Below, piece after piece: positions 23,314 to 34,350 of a stretch of DNA of 64,000 bases; the first letter of the stretch is position 1; every line of letters starts with the position of its first letter. The translations under genes were made by a program, and so were the position numbers. This stretch comes from Elmis aenea (taxonomy: Eukaryota; Arthropoda; Insecta; Coleoptera; Elmidae). The stretch is from NCBI GenBank assembly GCA_947652605.1, contig OX393576.1, forward strand, positions 54,040,966 through 54,104,965. Direction: 5' to 3'. The notes beneath the pieces were generated by a model, which saw only the letters and a program-made list of their open reading frames with translations, ran no database searches and was not told the DNA's origin.

Positions 23314-23507
23314 TTACATTTCCGCCGTGATGTTAAATTGATTCTTGGTGCGGTGCGTGAGCCGGTCTTGTGATGGGTTTCTTGCATCTGATGAACAAAG
23401 TGGAACTTGGTTCTTTGAATTCTTACTGCCAGTCTTCTGCCTCATGCTGATGAAGCTTGTGTATGTGCTGTTTTGTTGAAGCATCATATCCTCCGTTTGA
23501 TCTATAC
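23314..23507 (-). CDS. neuropeptide receptor, C-terminal tail exon
   Basis: This is a last exon. It follows TTGCTTATAG, begins in phase 1 with (N)GT-ATA-GAT, encodes IDQTEDMMLQQNSTYTSF, then ISMRQKTGSKNSKNQV and a hydrophilic tail ending FNITAEM, and stops at 23316-23314. The N-S-T-Y-T-S-F-I-S-x-R-x-K word resembles the C-tail of insect RYamide receptors as I recall them. The phase fits the GCAA|GTAAAA donor at 44050 in the TM7 exon 20.5 kb upstream. Ser/Thr-rich tails like this are targets for receptor kinases and arrestin. Assignment to the same gene is inference from phase, strand and tail similarity. Confidence 0.6.
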
Positions 23508-23732
23508 CTATAAGCAAAATACACATTAGATACACTGGGTTAAGCGAATTACAACAATCATTCCTCTAATATTATACGAAATAACCACTCAAATTAAATA
23601 TTTGTAGAAACCTTTAACGAGTTTGGTAATGCGGTAACACATCTAATTATAACAATTATTTATCCTATTTTTTTTTGACATATAGGGTGAGATTAACCAT
23701 GAGGAACATAAATAAGTCAGAGACTGTTAAAA

Positions 23733-24295
23733 CCCTCTGCCCGGAACATCGGTAAATTTTACCGCTATTCTTTTTTTAACACTCGCTTTGAGCGCTCCTA
23801 TCGCCGCCACGACCCCCTCCCACGAGTACACTTTCAGTCAACATCTGGCAAGTGCAGTGGAAGGTCAATCACAGCTATACATTACCGATATTCTGTATTA
23901 GGTTTTTTTTTTTAATAGCGGTATTTTTTACGTATGTTCTAATAATGCAAAACTACTATCCCCATAAAAATTGGGTTGTATATTTATAATTTTTTTTTGT
24001 AATTTATCGATATTATATTTTTATGGTGAAATATTTGTTTATTCGAGATAGTTATATAGGTTGATAGGTTTATTTAAATTTTTTTTTTTTTTTAAATAAA
24101 ATAATTTCAAGCGTTTTTTCCTTTTTTTTACCACAAACTATTAATTTTACATTTAAAGGTCATAATTCTATTGGTATTATAATAGGCGAGTGCTGAATTT
24201 TATCGTCTGATGAGTTTAAAATTGAAAAATATAATGACGGTAAAATATACCGATGTTCTGTATTACGACGTAACAAAGATGTTCTGGGCAGAGGG
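23733..24295. mobile_element. piggyBac-type MITE
   Basis: The ends CCCTCTGCCCGGAACATCGG and, inverted, CCCTCTGCCCAGAACATC are flanked by TTAAAA on the left and TTAAAG on the right, so a TTAA target is likely although the left copy is offset by two bases. GGTAAATTTTACCG and ACGGTAAAATATACCG lie just inside. No transposase. Confidence 0.75.
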
Positions 24296-24327
24296 TTAAA
24301 GTCGTTGGATACTGGAAACGTGCTATA

Positions 24328-25524
24328 TTATCAGGTTGACCAAAAAGTAATTGCATTTTTTTCTAATACATGGCATTGGATGTCTTAAAATGTAAGTAAC
24401 ACAGAACATACCGTAAGTAACTTCATTCTAAACATCTAAACCACAGTCTAAACTGTATGCTCATTATGTAAATTGACGATTTTGTTTAAAATTGTTTATT
24501 TGGCATCGCTTTTAAGGTGGAAAATTATTGTCATAATTTGCTTTATTATTATCGAAAATGGAAAAACGCTGTGCAAGCTCATGAAAAGTTATGTGATTTG
24601 TATGGTGAAAATGTCTTAAAAGTACGCCTGTATCAAAATTAGTTTGCTAAATTTCGTTCTGGAGATTTGATGTGAAAGATCAGGAAGGCCAATTAAAGTT
24701 AATGACGACAAAATAAAGGCAATGATCTAGTAATCTAGTCCAATCGGCGTTTGATGACAGGAGAGATTATTGAGAATCTAAACATATCGAAATCAAGCGT
24801 TAAAAACCATTTGAAACGACTTGAATACGTTAATAAGCTTGATATTTGGATAAGACATGAACTTAAAGAATATCATTTTACTGAAACGAAAAAAAAAGAA
24901 CAATTTTTTGAACGTATAATAAAAGGCAATGAAAAATGGACAACGTCGAACGAAAAAGACCGTGAAACAAGCATGATTAACTTGTTAAAAGCACTTCAAA
25001 AATAACTATTCACCAAAGAAAGATTATGCTGTCAATTTGGTGGGATTTCAAAGGTATTGTGTATTTTGAGCTGCTTCCACGAGACCAAACGATTAACTGG
25101 GATGTGTACCAACTGTTTTCAGTCAAACAAAAGCCTCCAGAATTGTTAAATCACATCATTGGTGAATCGTATCATGATCACGCTAGACCACATACAGGTT
25201 TGGTCACTCGTCAGAAGTTTGAGCTTGGATGAGATATGTCCACCATATTCGCCAGACCTTGTGCCATCAGAGTACCACTTATTTCGTTGTATGCAAAGCG
25301 CATTAAATTGTAAAATGTTCACTTCTGATGAGGATATCCAATCGTCCTTAAAACTGTTTTGTTGCCGGAAAATGAAAGAATTTTATTTGAACGCGTAACC
25401 ATGAGGTTGCCTAAAAGATAACAAACGGTAGTCAAACAATATGGACAAAACATTGTTAAATAAAGTTTTTGTTTTTTATGATTTACACGGTTAAAACTGC
25501 AATCACTTTTTGGCCAACCTGATT
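24328..25524 (+). mobile_element. mariner-family transposon, inactive
   Basis: Termini ATCAGGTTGACCAAAAAG and CTTTTTGGCCAACCTGAT are inverted repeats that continue through TAATTGCA / TGCAATCA. TA flanks both ends. The 1197-base length is normal for a mariner. The single transposase gene fills the interior but is broken. Confidence 0.92.
24517..25398 (+). pseudogene. mariner transposase, broken by stops and frameshifts
   Basis: The plus strand encodes, in order, LLYYYRKWKNAVQAHEKLCD and LYGENVLKVRLYQN, then a stop. FAKFRSGD and further stops follow, then IENLNISKSSVKNHLKRL, IWWDFKGIVYFELLPRDQ, HDHARPHTG and, in another frame, PPYSPDLVPSEYHLF. These are the HTH pair, the W-V/W-D first catalytic strand, the H-D-N/H-A-R-P-H second strand and the Y-S-P-D-L-x-P-S-[D]-Y-H-L-F third strand of mariner. 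The third catalytic Asp is Glu here. The start codon appears mutated to GTG. At least two in-frame stops and several shifts make it inactive. Confidence 0.9.
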
Positions 25525-25526
25525 TA

Positions 25527-28500
25527 CACTGATAAGGTGGCCAATGCGACCAGTTTCTGTAATAAGCTGAAAAGTTTCATTTTATGATTTATTTCTTTCT
25601 TTCTTATTGTCAACAGCAACCAATTGAAACTTGGTGCCTATAATTAAAAAATAATAATTCGGATATTTAGAAAACTTTACTAAGATTTTACTAGATATTT
25701 CAGGATTTGTGCACAATATGCATATTTTCAAATCACATTCGTACTTAGTTGGTAAAGAACACATTTTTTTGCAAATTCAATCCGCGTTTTATATCCAACG
25801 CTTTTAGAGATTCCCATGTTTGTGATAATGTATTAACATCTTTTATTTGTCGTTAAAGAAGAAATTACAAATTAAGCAGTCCCTTATTTCTAAATTAATA
25901 TCATCACAAATTCCTCGCGTTTTTTTTTTATATAAGCGAAGTGCTGCGGTACGCAAAGTAAATGCTCTTCCTTATAAAAGCGATTAATGGACTAATAGAG
26001 GAACTCTTAAGAAGACTAAATTAAAATCCTTGGGATAATAACCTAGTAGGTCACATGACTAAATTATAAACCAAATTTGCTATTTATTAAGCTGTGCTTA
26101 GCTTAAACGTCCTGACCTAAGCGCAATTGGCGTTAAAATAATGTACGCTGTCCGCAATTGTCCAAGTCCCAGAGGTTTAGCAATTAAAAGTTGTGTGTTA
26201 GACTTTTAATTCTAATAAAAATGCAAATTAAAATTGTTGTGGTATTTTGAGGTGCACAGCATGTGCACCTATTCCCGCGAAAAATTTGCTATTAAATTCG
26301 ATCTAAAAATATCGCTAATGTTTGAAATAAAGAAGTAATTACCGATTTTTGCTGTTTTTATTAACAGAACATGTTTATAATAAGGGAAGAAGTTCCGCTA
26401 AACTAACGATTAATTATCTACATTTTGAGCACTTTCTCTGCGACTTGCAATTTTCTACTTTTCGCAATATTTTTAGATCGAACTTAATGAGCTAATTTTT
26501 CGCGAGAATAGTAAAATAAATCAAATTTCGCGCCAAACGGTGGCAGATACGACGAAAAGTCTAGAGACGCTTTTTGCTTAGAATAAAATACTCTACCCAA
26601 AAACATGTTCAAGTTTGATTTTGAATAGGACCGTACTAGTTTTTCATAAAATTTATTGAAACTGAACCCCCACAACTCCGCCACTGGTTGCTTGTGGGGC
26701 TTGATATTCTCACCGAATGTGGTAACCTGTAAGGTGGTGCTGTATACCAAATTTGGTTTAAATATATTTACTGGTTAGGAAACGGTTAAAAAATATCGAT
26801 TTTTTTTCGAAAATTTCAACACCCTGTATCTTTAAAATGAAGTGTATGGACCCATGTTGATATGGAATATTCGCTTTAAAATGAGTTTTTGTATCGACTG
26901 TTAAAGTCCTGCTACAAAAAAGTGGACCACCCTGCATAAGTCTTATCAGAAATCAAAAAATCCTTCAACAATATTTATTTTGTTATAAGAAATTATTTAT
27001 CCTAACTAAATTATTTAATTTAAAAAACAGTTATTCGTTAGTTTGAAAGACGAACAACACAAGGAGTGAAAACTTAAAGGGAAGTTTACAATTATGTTTG
27101 ATAGGTTTGTGGCATATTTTTCTCAACTTAAACATTTTTGATTTTAAAAAAGAAAAACTTAATTTTTATCCTAAGAAGTAGAAAATACGAAACTGGTTCA
27201 TAAAATTGTCCCCTTGTATGATTAGGAAGGGTTTTAAAGCGTTATTATTGATGTCTTAGAAATTCGGCCTTATCGAAAGGAAAACGTCATTCTATCTTGC
27301 TGAAAAGTCCTTGGAAATCCTTTGTGAGTACTAAAAGTTTGTGGTGTATAAATGCTTAATTGAATTCGACGACAGTTTAGTTGCAGGTGTCACTCTAGCG
27401 GAAGTATAACATATGGTTAACAAAATAAAATTTATAAATGTCTTAAAGAAATGACCACAATATGATTAATTGAAATGTATATCTTGGTTTTAAACAAATT
27501 TTCATCTAAGCAGTTTATTGTATAAAGCAAAATAAATCAATATTGAAACTTGAAAAAATGTAAGCTGATTATATAATAATTAAAAACGAAAAAGTCTACC
27601 TAAAATATAGCTTTTTTCTATACAAAATTTTATGGAACTAGGTTTATCTAAAATGCTCTGACATTGCGTAGCTTAGAAAAGTGACAAAAATAAGCGCTGC
27701 AAATAAAATTAAAATTTAACGTTGTAAATTTAAATTTCGTTTACTTAAAAACGTTGTCAGATGTCAGATAAGAAAATTGGTTATATTATAGTAATTATTA
27801 AAACTTGTGAATACTAAAAATATTAGGTACTAAAAACGCAAATTATTTCATTTTTTCGAGCCAAACTGTACACAAATAGCGGACAAAGAGTGGTAATTAT
27901 TTATGATTAGTTTTATTAGCGTTGTGTGAGCAAAATTTATTGCTTTAATATTTATTGTGTATTTACTTTTAGTTCCAGTTCTGTAATAAAAACAACACGC
28001 TATTTCCTTTGTAGTAGTAATTATTTTAACTGAAAATTTACTGGTATAATCTTAAAACTTTTATACAAAAGAACTAAGAGTTAAAATGAACATGATGATC
28101 AAAGCGCTTTAGAATTGTTACCTGGTTTAGAATTAATATAAGTCTAAGGGTTTATTATCCTTTTAAATATCAACAACAATTAACATTCAAATTCAGTAGT
28201 AAAACCTTTTTTTTTTGGTTTGTTTGCTTCATGATATTCGTAATATTACTATTTGAGTATTAGCATAGGCTAATCTCGATTATCTTGGGCATATTATGTT
28301 AAATTTATACTTATTATATGTAAATCTCTTACAGAACCCATCCAGATTGTATCAAAAATTATGCTAAATATTTAATGGATACAGTTGTATCTTAGTGCCA
28401 TGGCTTTAAGAAGGTGCTTAAATTTTTTAAGACCAACCGTTGTTAAATAATATACATTTTTAGGAAAACATACTAGTTTCTAAAAATCAGTAAAATAAAA

Positions 28501-29330
28501 CTTTAATATTTAAAAAATCTGTCTAATATTCTAGATTAAGGTGACCAAAAAACATATCTTAATTAAATAAGTCTATGATATAAGTTTCAGATTTTAAGCA
28601 CGATATTACATTTGATGGGTGTCTTGAGTATAACCTCTATTCAATAGAGTATAGATTATGGAAATTATACCGTTCTCCCAAGATTATTTGAACCTAAATA
28701 CATCCTCGTCACATAAATGATAAAAGATGAAGACGTTTGAAGCCACACTGTATTGAAGAGCTCAGCTGGTGTAATCACGCGTTAATTTATTAGCAGCTGA
28801 ACCAAAGCTTTCTGTCGGATTATCCATTAGTCTATAACTGCGATATATCAGTCTGTTCACACACGGTGACTCCAAAACTGATACGCATAGTTAAAATTTT
28901 GAGATTTAGCGAATACTGCTATACACCAGTCCCACATATTTAGTAGGGTGGTTCTTTTTATTACCTCCCAATTTTGTTCTACCTGTAAAAAAATCCGTGC
29001 TGCAAAATTTTAGATCATTTGAGCAATTTTTAAATGTCGCTAAATCGGTTTGAAATGTATCGTTGTTACGTAAAAGTATGTAAACAAACAAATATCTAGA
29101 ACACTGTTAAAAATATTACAATGAAAGTTGGTATCTGACCGTTATCGTAGGTATGTTTAGGATTCGATAAAAATATTGAGGTTGCAATACGACTTCCGGT
29201 TCAACCTGTATATTTTTGTATTTTTGGATTCCTCTTTAAATTTGCATTTAAAAATGTATAATATATAATGTATAACCGTTTTTTTTTTAATTTACATTTT
29301 TATGAAAATTTAGAGCGATAGGTACAGCAC
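25527..29330. other. receptor intron, mostly unassigned
   Basis: This is part of the 20.5-kb receptor intron. An inverted repeat lies at 26269-26511 (CTATTCCCGCGAAAAATT and, inverted, CTATTCTCGCGAAAAATT, then TTCGATCTAAAAATAT on both arms), a probable MITE. AACACCCTGTATC near 26818 and GTGGACCACCCTGCATAAG near 26920 are lone foldback-family termini. The rest is AT-rich with nothing recognised. Confidence 0.45.
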
Positions 29331-29343
29331 TTTCAAAAACTTT

Positions 29344-29466
29344 CAACATTTAAGAACTTTGAACATTTTGGTTTTTGTCGTTTTTGCCACCCTCTTGTTC
29401 CATAGCAGGGAGTTTAATTTTCTTATGGCAGCTTGCTCTTGTCCAACTCTGTTTGAGATCTCAGTT
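29344..29466 (-). pseudogene. non-LTR retrotransposon ORF2 fragment
   Basis: The minus strand reads uninterrupted for about 40 codons as TEISNRVGQEQAAIRKLNSL then LWNKRVAKTTKTKMFKV. This matches the region after the reverse transcriptase in insect LINEs, where 'EI..RI..A...I..L...LW...I...TK..IYK' precedes 'LTYG.E.W'. Stops occur on both sides, and no termini are visible. It is the same general class as the relic at 46.4-47.4 kb. Confidence 0.5.
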
Positions 29467-29839
29467 TTACATTTCTATCAAACTATTTATCTTTACACCA
29501 AGATTTTAATATCATTCGCACTGTTGATGATTTGGTTTTCAATTTGTAAATCGGTGGCATGGCCTCCAGTTTCTTTATACCTCTGCAAAATGGCATTTTT
29601 GCAGCTTAATATCATCAAAACTAAACAAAAATAAACATTTTATTGACTGCTTGAAAAAAGCAATATCTCCTTACGAACTAGAATTTAAAACACTTAAATT
29701 TGATACAGCAATCTTTTGTGCCAAACCTTGTGAAAAGCTTGGCTGATGTCAAATAAGGCTTTTCTGTACAATAATCTTTATTTTCTAGAACTTGGTTTAT
29801 TTTTGCTGTTATATTGTGGACTAAGAGTAGGATGTTTAG

Positions 29840-30720
29840 TTGTTAGTCTGGTTGTTACGTGACTTTTGACCGACACGGTATATTAACATTTTAGTGCGTC
29901 GATCATGAATTTTAGTGTGGTTTCGGCCGCGAGAGCCAACGACATTTTAGATTTTCGATATCCAGAAAAATATTGGTGGTTTAGCTGTAAAAGTATTAGG
30001 ACGTCCGTTGATTCTATAAGTTTGGGTTGCAGACCACATGGTAGCTTCTATGTTGAACCGCAGGCCTCAGGTGCCAATTTGTGGGTTCTGAACCCCAGCT
30101 ATATTATAACTACGCTGTTAGTATGCCTATGGTTTTCTTAAAACCGGCTAATCTTTGCCAATGATACTGGCATACTGTGCTACCATCCTACCGTCGACCA
30201 ACGGCTGCAAGTCAGTTCATCGTTCTTCGTCTCCGTCCAACTTCCGACATCTGTTCAACGTAAAGTGCGACAAAGTGTTAAGCGTATCACCGAGTGTACA
30301 CGTGTCGACAATCTTCGAAAACAAGTACTATAATTTTTTATGTATACCGTCGAACAAACAAATCCACCCCAATTGTCTAGATTTATTTTGTTGGCACTGT
30401 AACGACAAATTTAAGTACCTATTCATATTTATTTTATTGCCACAGTACCGGCTAATTTAATTGTAAGTTGTTATCTCTTCAATGATTTGATTTAATTATA
30501 TGTTTGTCTTTAAGTTTATGTTGGTTTCATTTGTGACCTCGCCGTACTATTTTCGCTATTTCTCTATAACACTTGTATGTTGATTTGGCTACAGTTCGAC
30601 TTCACAAATAGCGTGGCTCCTTTTTTTGTTCCTTCGAACCATCCCATCCTCGTCTGAGCTAGTCGCGAGCCCGAACTCATATGTTAGGTGGGCGAGATAA
30701 CCGTGGAACCAATTGTTACG
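29840..30720. other. unassigned, more complex block
   Basis: Composition is less AT-rich than the surroundings. TTGTTACGT occurs near both edges (29848 and 30713), as might bracket an LTR, but I found no TG...CA boundaries, primer site or duplication. Frames at 29905-30141 and 30155-30460 do not resemble known proteins. Confidence 0.25.
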
Positions 30721-31111
30721 TTTCTTGTAATTTTTCTCTTTCTTTGGTTTGTTTTTGGTGTCGGCGATTTAATAATCGTCCGATTTACACGTAACATGGT
30801 TAGACGTTTTTTTAGCAGTCGTCTCATTTTTTCTAAGAGCAGTTTTTCGAACTTTTAAAGTCGCGACAGCGATATTGACAGTTCGGCATTTGACGTAAGC
30901 CTACCATATTTTTATATTTTGACATAACAGACAAATAATATACATTTGTTTGTCATCGATTTCCAATTTATCATGTCCCCAATAGATGTTCCAACGACTT
31001 TAGAGCATTATCAACAAATAGCAACTTCAAAATAATTAGTTGCTCTACAACACTCGATGCTGCAATTACAAGAGCGGCCATATTTATTTTGAAGTCGCGA
31101 CTTTCAATTTA

Positions 31112-31169
31112 GGTAGTTCACACGGTGACATTTAAAGTCGCGACTTTAAATGTCACCGTGTGAACTACC
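31112..31169. repeat. perfect 58-bp palindrome
   Basis: Each half, starting GGTAGTTCACACGGTGACA and running inward to AAAGTCGCGACTTT at the centre (between 31140 and 31141), is an exact reverse complement of the other, with no spacer. Another GTCGCGACTTT copy lies just upstream at about 31094, and CTTTTAAAGTCGCGAC at about 30855. It looks like a MITE whose two termini have collapsed together. Confidence 0.95.
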
Positions 31170-31439
31170 CATTAGACACGCAATGTTTTGTTATTGCTAG
31201 TTAAATTGCATTGACAACAGCAATTTTTTTAATAAGTTTTTATTGAATCAATTATCTAGAATATTAGTTTCTGATATATGTAGAAGCTTCCCATTGGTTT
31301 TTATCAAAACAGAAATTTTTTCTTTAAATATGCAAATATGCGTTTTGCTTAAGGCAGAGCTAATGATAGTTATTTAGGCAGTAAAATTTATCGTAAAATG
31401 TATCCCAGTTGACAGGTACCATGTGCTTAAATATTTATG

Positions 31440-32307
31440 ACCGGAGTGACTTTAGCAATAACTTTTGGCAATAAGCTGTAACTTTGTTAATAATGAAGAT
31501 ATATTGTTTAAATTTTAGAGAATAACATTAACCTACACTCTATAAGCTGATGCAATTAAAAAAAAAAAAAAACTGTCCCTGGAGGCGGTGGGTCAAAAGT
31601 CATTACTAAAACAAAAGATCCTGCCACCACCAATTTAATTCCGTAAGTACGTTACAGCACACGAAACTTAACCCCGGTCAAAAGACGCCAGTGGCGGAGG
31701 TTCAAAGTGTGGGGTCAAATTTATTGCTACGTCAAACTAAGGACTCTGCCACCTTGATTTTTACAGGATTGATAGTGTCACTTTTAAAAAATTACCACGA
31801 GCTCAGAATCGTTTGACCGGTCAAAAGACACCAGTGGCGGAGGTTCAAAGTGTGGGGTCAAATTTATTGCTACGTCAAACTAAGTACCCTGCCACCTTGA
31901 TTTTTACAGAATTGATAGTTAGACACTTTTAAAAAATTACCATGAGCTCAGAATCGTTTGACCGGTCAAAAGACGCCAGTGGCGGAGGTCCTTAGTTTGA
32001 CGTAGCAATAAATTTGACCCCACACTTTGAACCTCCGCCACTGGCGTCTTTTGACCGGTCAAACGATTCTGCGACCGGGGTTAAGTTTTGTGTGCTGTAA
32101 CTTATCTACGGTATTAAATTGGTGGTGGCAGGGTCTTTTGTTTTAGTAATAACCTTTGACCCACCGCCTCCAGGGGTATTTTTTTTTAAATTTTATCAGC
32201 TTGTAGAGTTTGTAGGTTAATGTTATTCTCTAAAATTTAAAAAATATATCTTCATTATTAACAAAGTCACAGCTTATTGCCAAAAGTTATTGCTAATCCA
32301 CTCCGGT
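31440..32307. mobile_element. foldback element with 9-bp target duplication (MULE-like)
   Basis: Ends ACCGGAGTG and CACTCCGGT are perfect inverted repeats, flanked by an exact 9-bp duplication ATATTTATG (31431-31439 and 32308-32316). Arms of about 250 bases match, including CAATAACTTTTGGC and GGAGGCGGTGGGTCAAA. The centre contains a unit of about 140 bases (TGGCGGAGGTTCAAAGTG...GACCGGTCAAAAGACRCC) twice in tandem, plus a third, inverted copy of part of it at about 31985-32065. The 9-bp duplication points to the Mutator superfamily. No coding capacity. Confidence 0.88.
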
Positions 32308-32316
32308 ATATTTATG

Positions 32317-34342
32317 GCACTTGATCAAATACTACGAAAGATGGTTCATTAAAAGCGCGTGCTGCTGCTTGGCAACGCCCCAAAAAAATTAATCTATGTG
32401 TGTACGTCAAATACAAGGAAATAACTTGCACAGAAATATTTACAGGGCTTAAGAGCGTGATTGTCAATCATTACAAAAGAGGGCACGTGCATTCAAGAGG
32501 AGGTGGCCACTTCCAAACATTTCCTGTAACAATTATAAGGGCAATTTAATTTACTTTATTGTTTCGTAAAACATTTTTCCAACAAATTTAACATTATTTA
32601 TGCAATATAGAGTGTGCGTGTATACAGAAGCCTACTTAACGAAAAGTTTAGTTGTTAATGCAGTGCAATCTGCAATAACAAATTGTTGTGTATCTTTGTA
32701 AAGAAGCTTCCAAATCCACAGGTGTTTATTAAAGTTTTATTTCTGAATACAGTAGCTGAATTTATGGAATATCGTTACCAAACATTCTGTATAAAGTAAA
32801 AAGCTATAGTACGTTAGGCTCATCAGTAAAAAAACAACAAAAGCGTTCTAGTCGAAATTTTTGTCATCATTATCCCATTCGCGTACCATTGTAATTATAA
32901 ATTCAGAGCATAGACATTCGTCTGCGTCCTTTCGTGCTTAAATACTGGAGAAACAATAAATTTGTTCGTTGTCATAAAACTAGACGATACGAGGTTTTTT
33001 TTGTAATGTTGCGCAACGCGCTTTATACGACTCTTGCGGCGGAAAATCAGTACATTTGGTTTTAGGGCATAAAAAGTCTTTGCACGGATAAAACATAAAT
33101 TCTCAGTTGTTCGCGAGATGAACTGAATTAAAATTGTAATACAAAACAAGCTATTTCCAAGCACCGAATTTACAGCAAAGCGCATTTATTGCTAAACAGC
33201 TTAATCGTAAATTTACCATTTAATTTCACCCACAGCTCAGACAATAACCGGTTTTATTGTAGACAATTATAAAACAGGCGAGATTCAATCTTTCCACTCG
33301 TAACGTAATTGATGCTAAAACTTTTATTACATGACTGTAATCAAGGATTCGATGTCTCTTGATGTGTCTTAGGAATAGAATGGTAACCGCATAAATGAAT
33401 ATCAACCTTCGTGAAATGCGAAATTTCTTGGTGCGTAGCTGTAACATTTCATGTAAACGATTAACTAATCTGGATGATGATTAACAACTTCACATTTGAT
33501 AACGGCAATTATATGGCAAATCTGAATTAATTAAACGCAATGGGGATCTCCGAAACTGTGATTGTTGCCCAGCTTGTTAATTGAACGATAATTTGCAAAT
33601 TTTTTAAACAAATTTCACGATAAAGGAAAATAACATTAATTTTCATCAATATATTTCCCATTATTTGGTTAAAAGAAAATGAAAATAGTGTGTTATGCAA
33701 AAGGGTTTCCCCAGAACTTTTTGTTGAATTTGGATGCTTTTGGTTGAATATTTATATAAATATATTGACCACTTGTTATTGTTATGAAAGAAACGTAAGT
33801 CCATTTAAAAAAAAAAGCTAAATAAAAGACATATTATTCAGCGGTTACTTTTTATCTGCAGACAAATCACAGTTTACATTTTGAAATATCCATATACTTT
33901 GGCCAATTAACAATTCGTTAGTGAATGGCATTGCGTAATCATTAATAATAAAAATTGGTTTACGTCCAATTCCTGTAGTCCTGTAGCAAACATAGTAAAC
34001 TTTATCAGTGTTTTTAAATCGACTAAAATGCAAACTCTCAAATATACTGAAAAAATGGACAATGGACTTGCACGACTTTCGTAATAAACGGTCCATAAAA
34101 AATATAAATTTCCGGCGCAAAAACATGTCACACCATAATTTTCAGGTACAAAATAATAAAAATAAAATACTACCAATTTTTCTATTATGGTGTTTTAATA
34201 ATTGTGGTGAGCTATGAAAAATAAATAGCACTATTCGAGAGTTCGTATTTCAGAAGTGTGCCAATTTTCGTCAAAAGGTTTAAAAAACAAAACAATTATT
34301 TAAAATCAGGACTGTATTTCGCATTTTTTTTAAATCTCAATG
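32317..34342. other. receptor intron, no firm feature
   Basis: AT-rich. Minus-strand frames at 32895-33447 were read and not recognised. A possible FLYWCH-like exon at 33845-33980 is listed separately with low confidence. Confidence 0.35.
33845..33980 (-). pseudogene. possible FLYWCH-like zinc-finger exon (degenerate)
   Basis: After a TTTGCTACAG acceptor-like site the frame reads TTGIGRKPIFIINDYAMPF and then GQSIWIFQNVNC before a stop. The pattern G-x-P-x-I-I-I-x-x-Y ... G-x-S-x-W-x-x-x-x-x-x-C resembles the first half of FLYWCH zinc fingers, but the W-x-C cysteine is Phe and no H-x-H follows. It could be a decayed exon or transposon relic, or a coincidence. Confidence 0.2.
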
Positions 34343-34350
34343 ACGTACAC

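Noticed and set aside
29840..30720. Possible LTR bracketed by TTGTTACGT
   Set aside because: No TG...CA ends, primer-binding site or target duplication could be found; left as unassigned.
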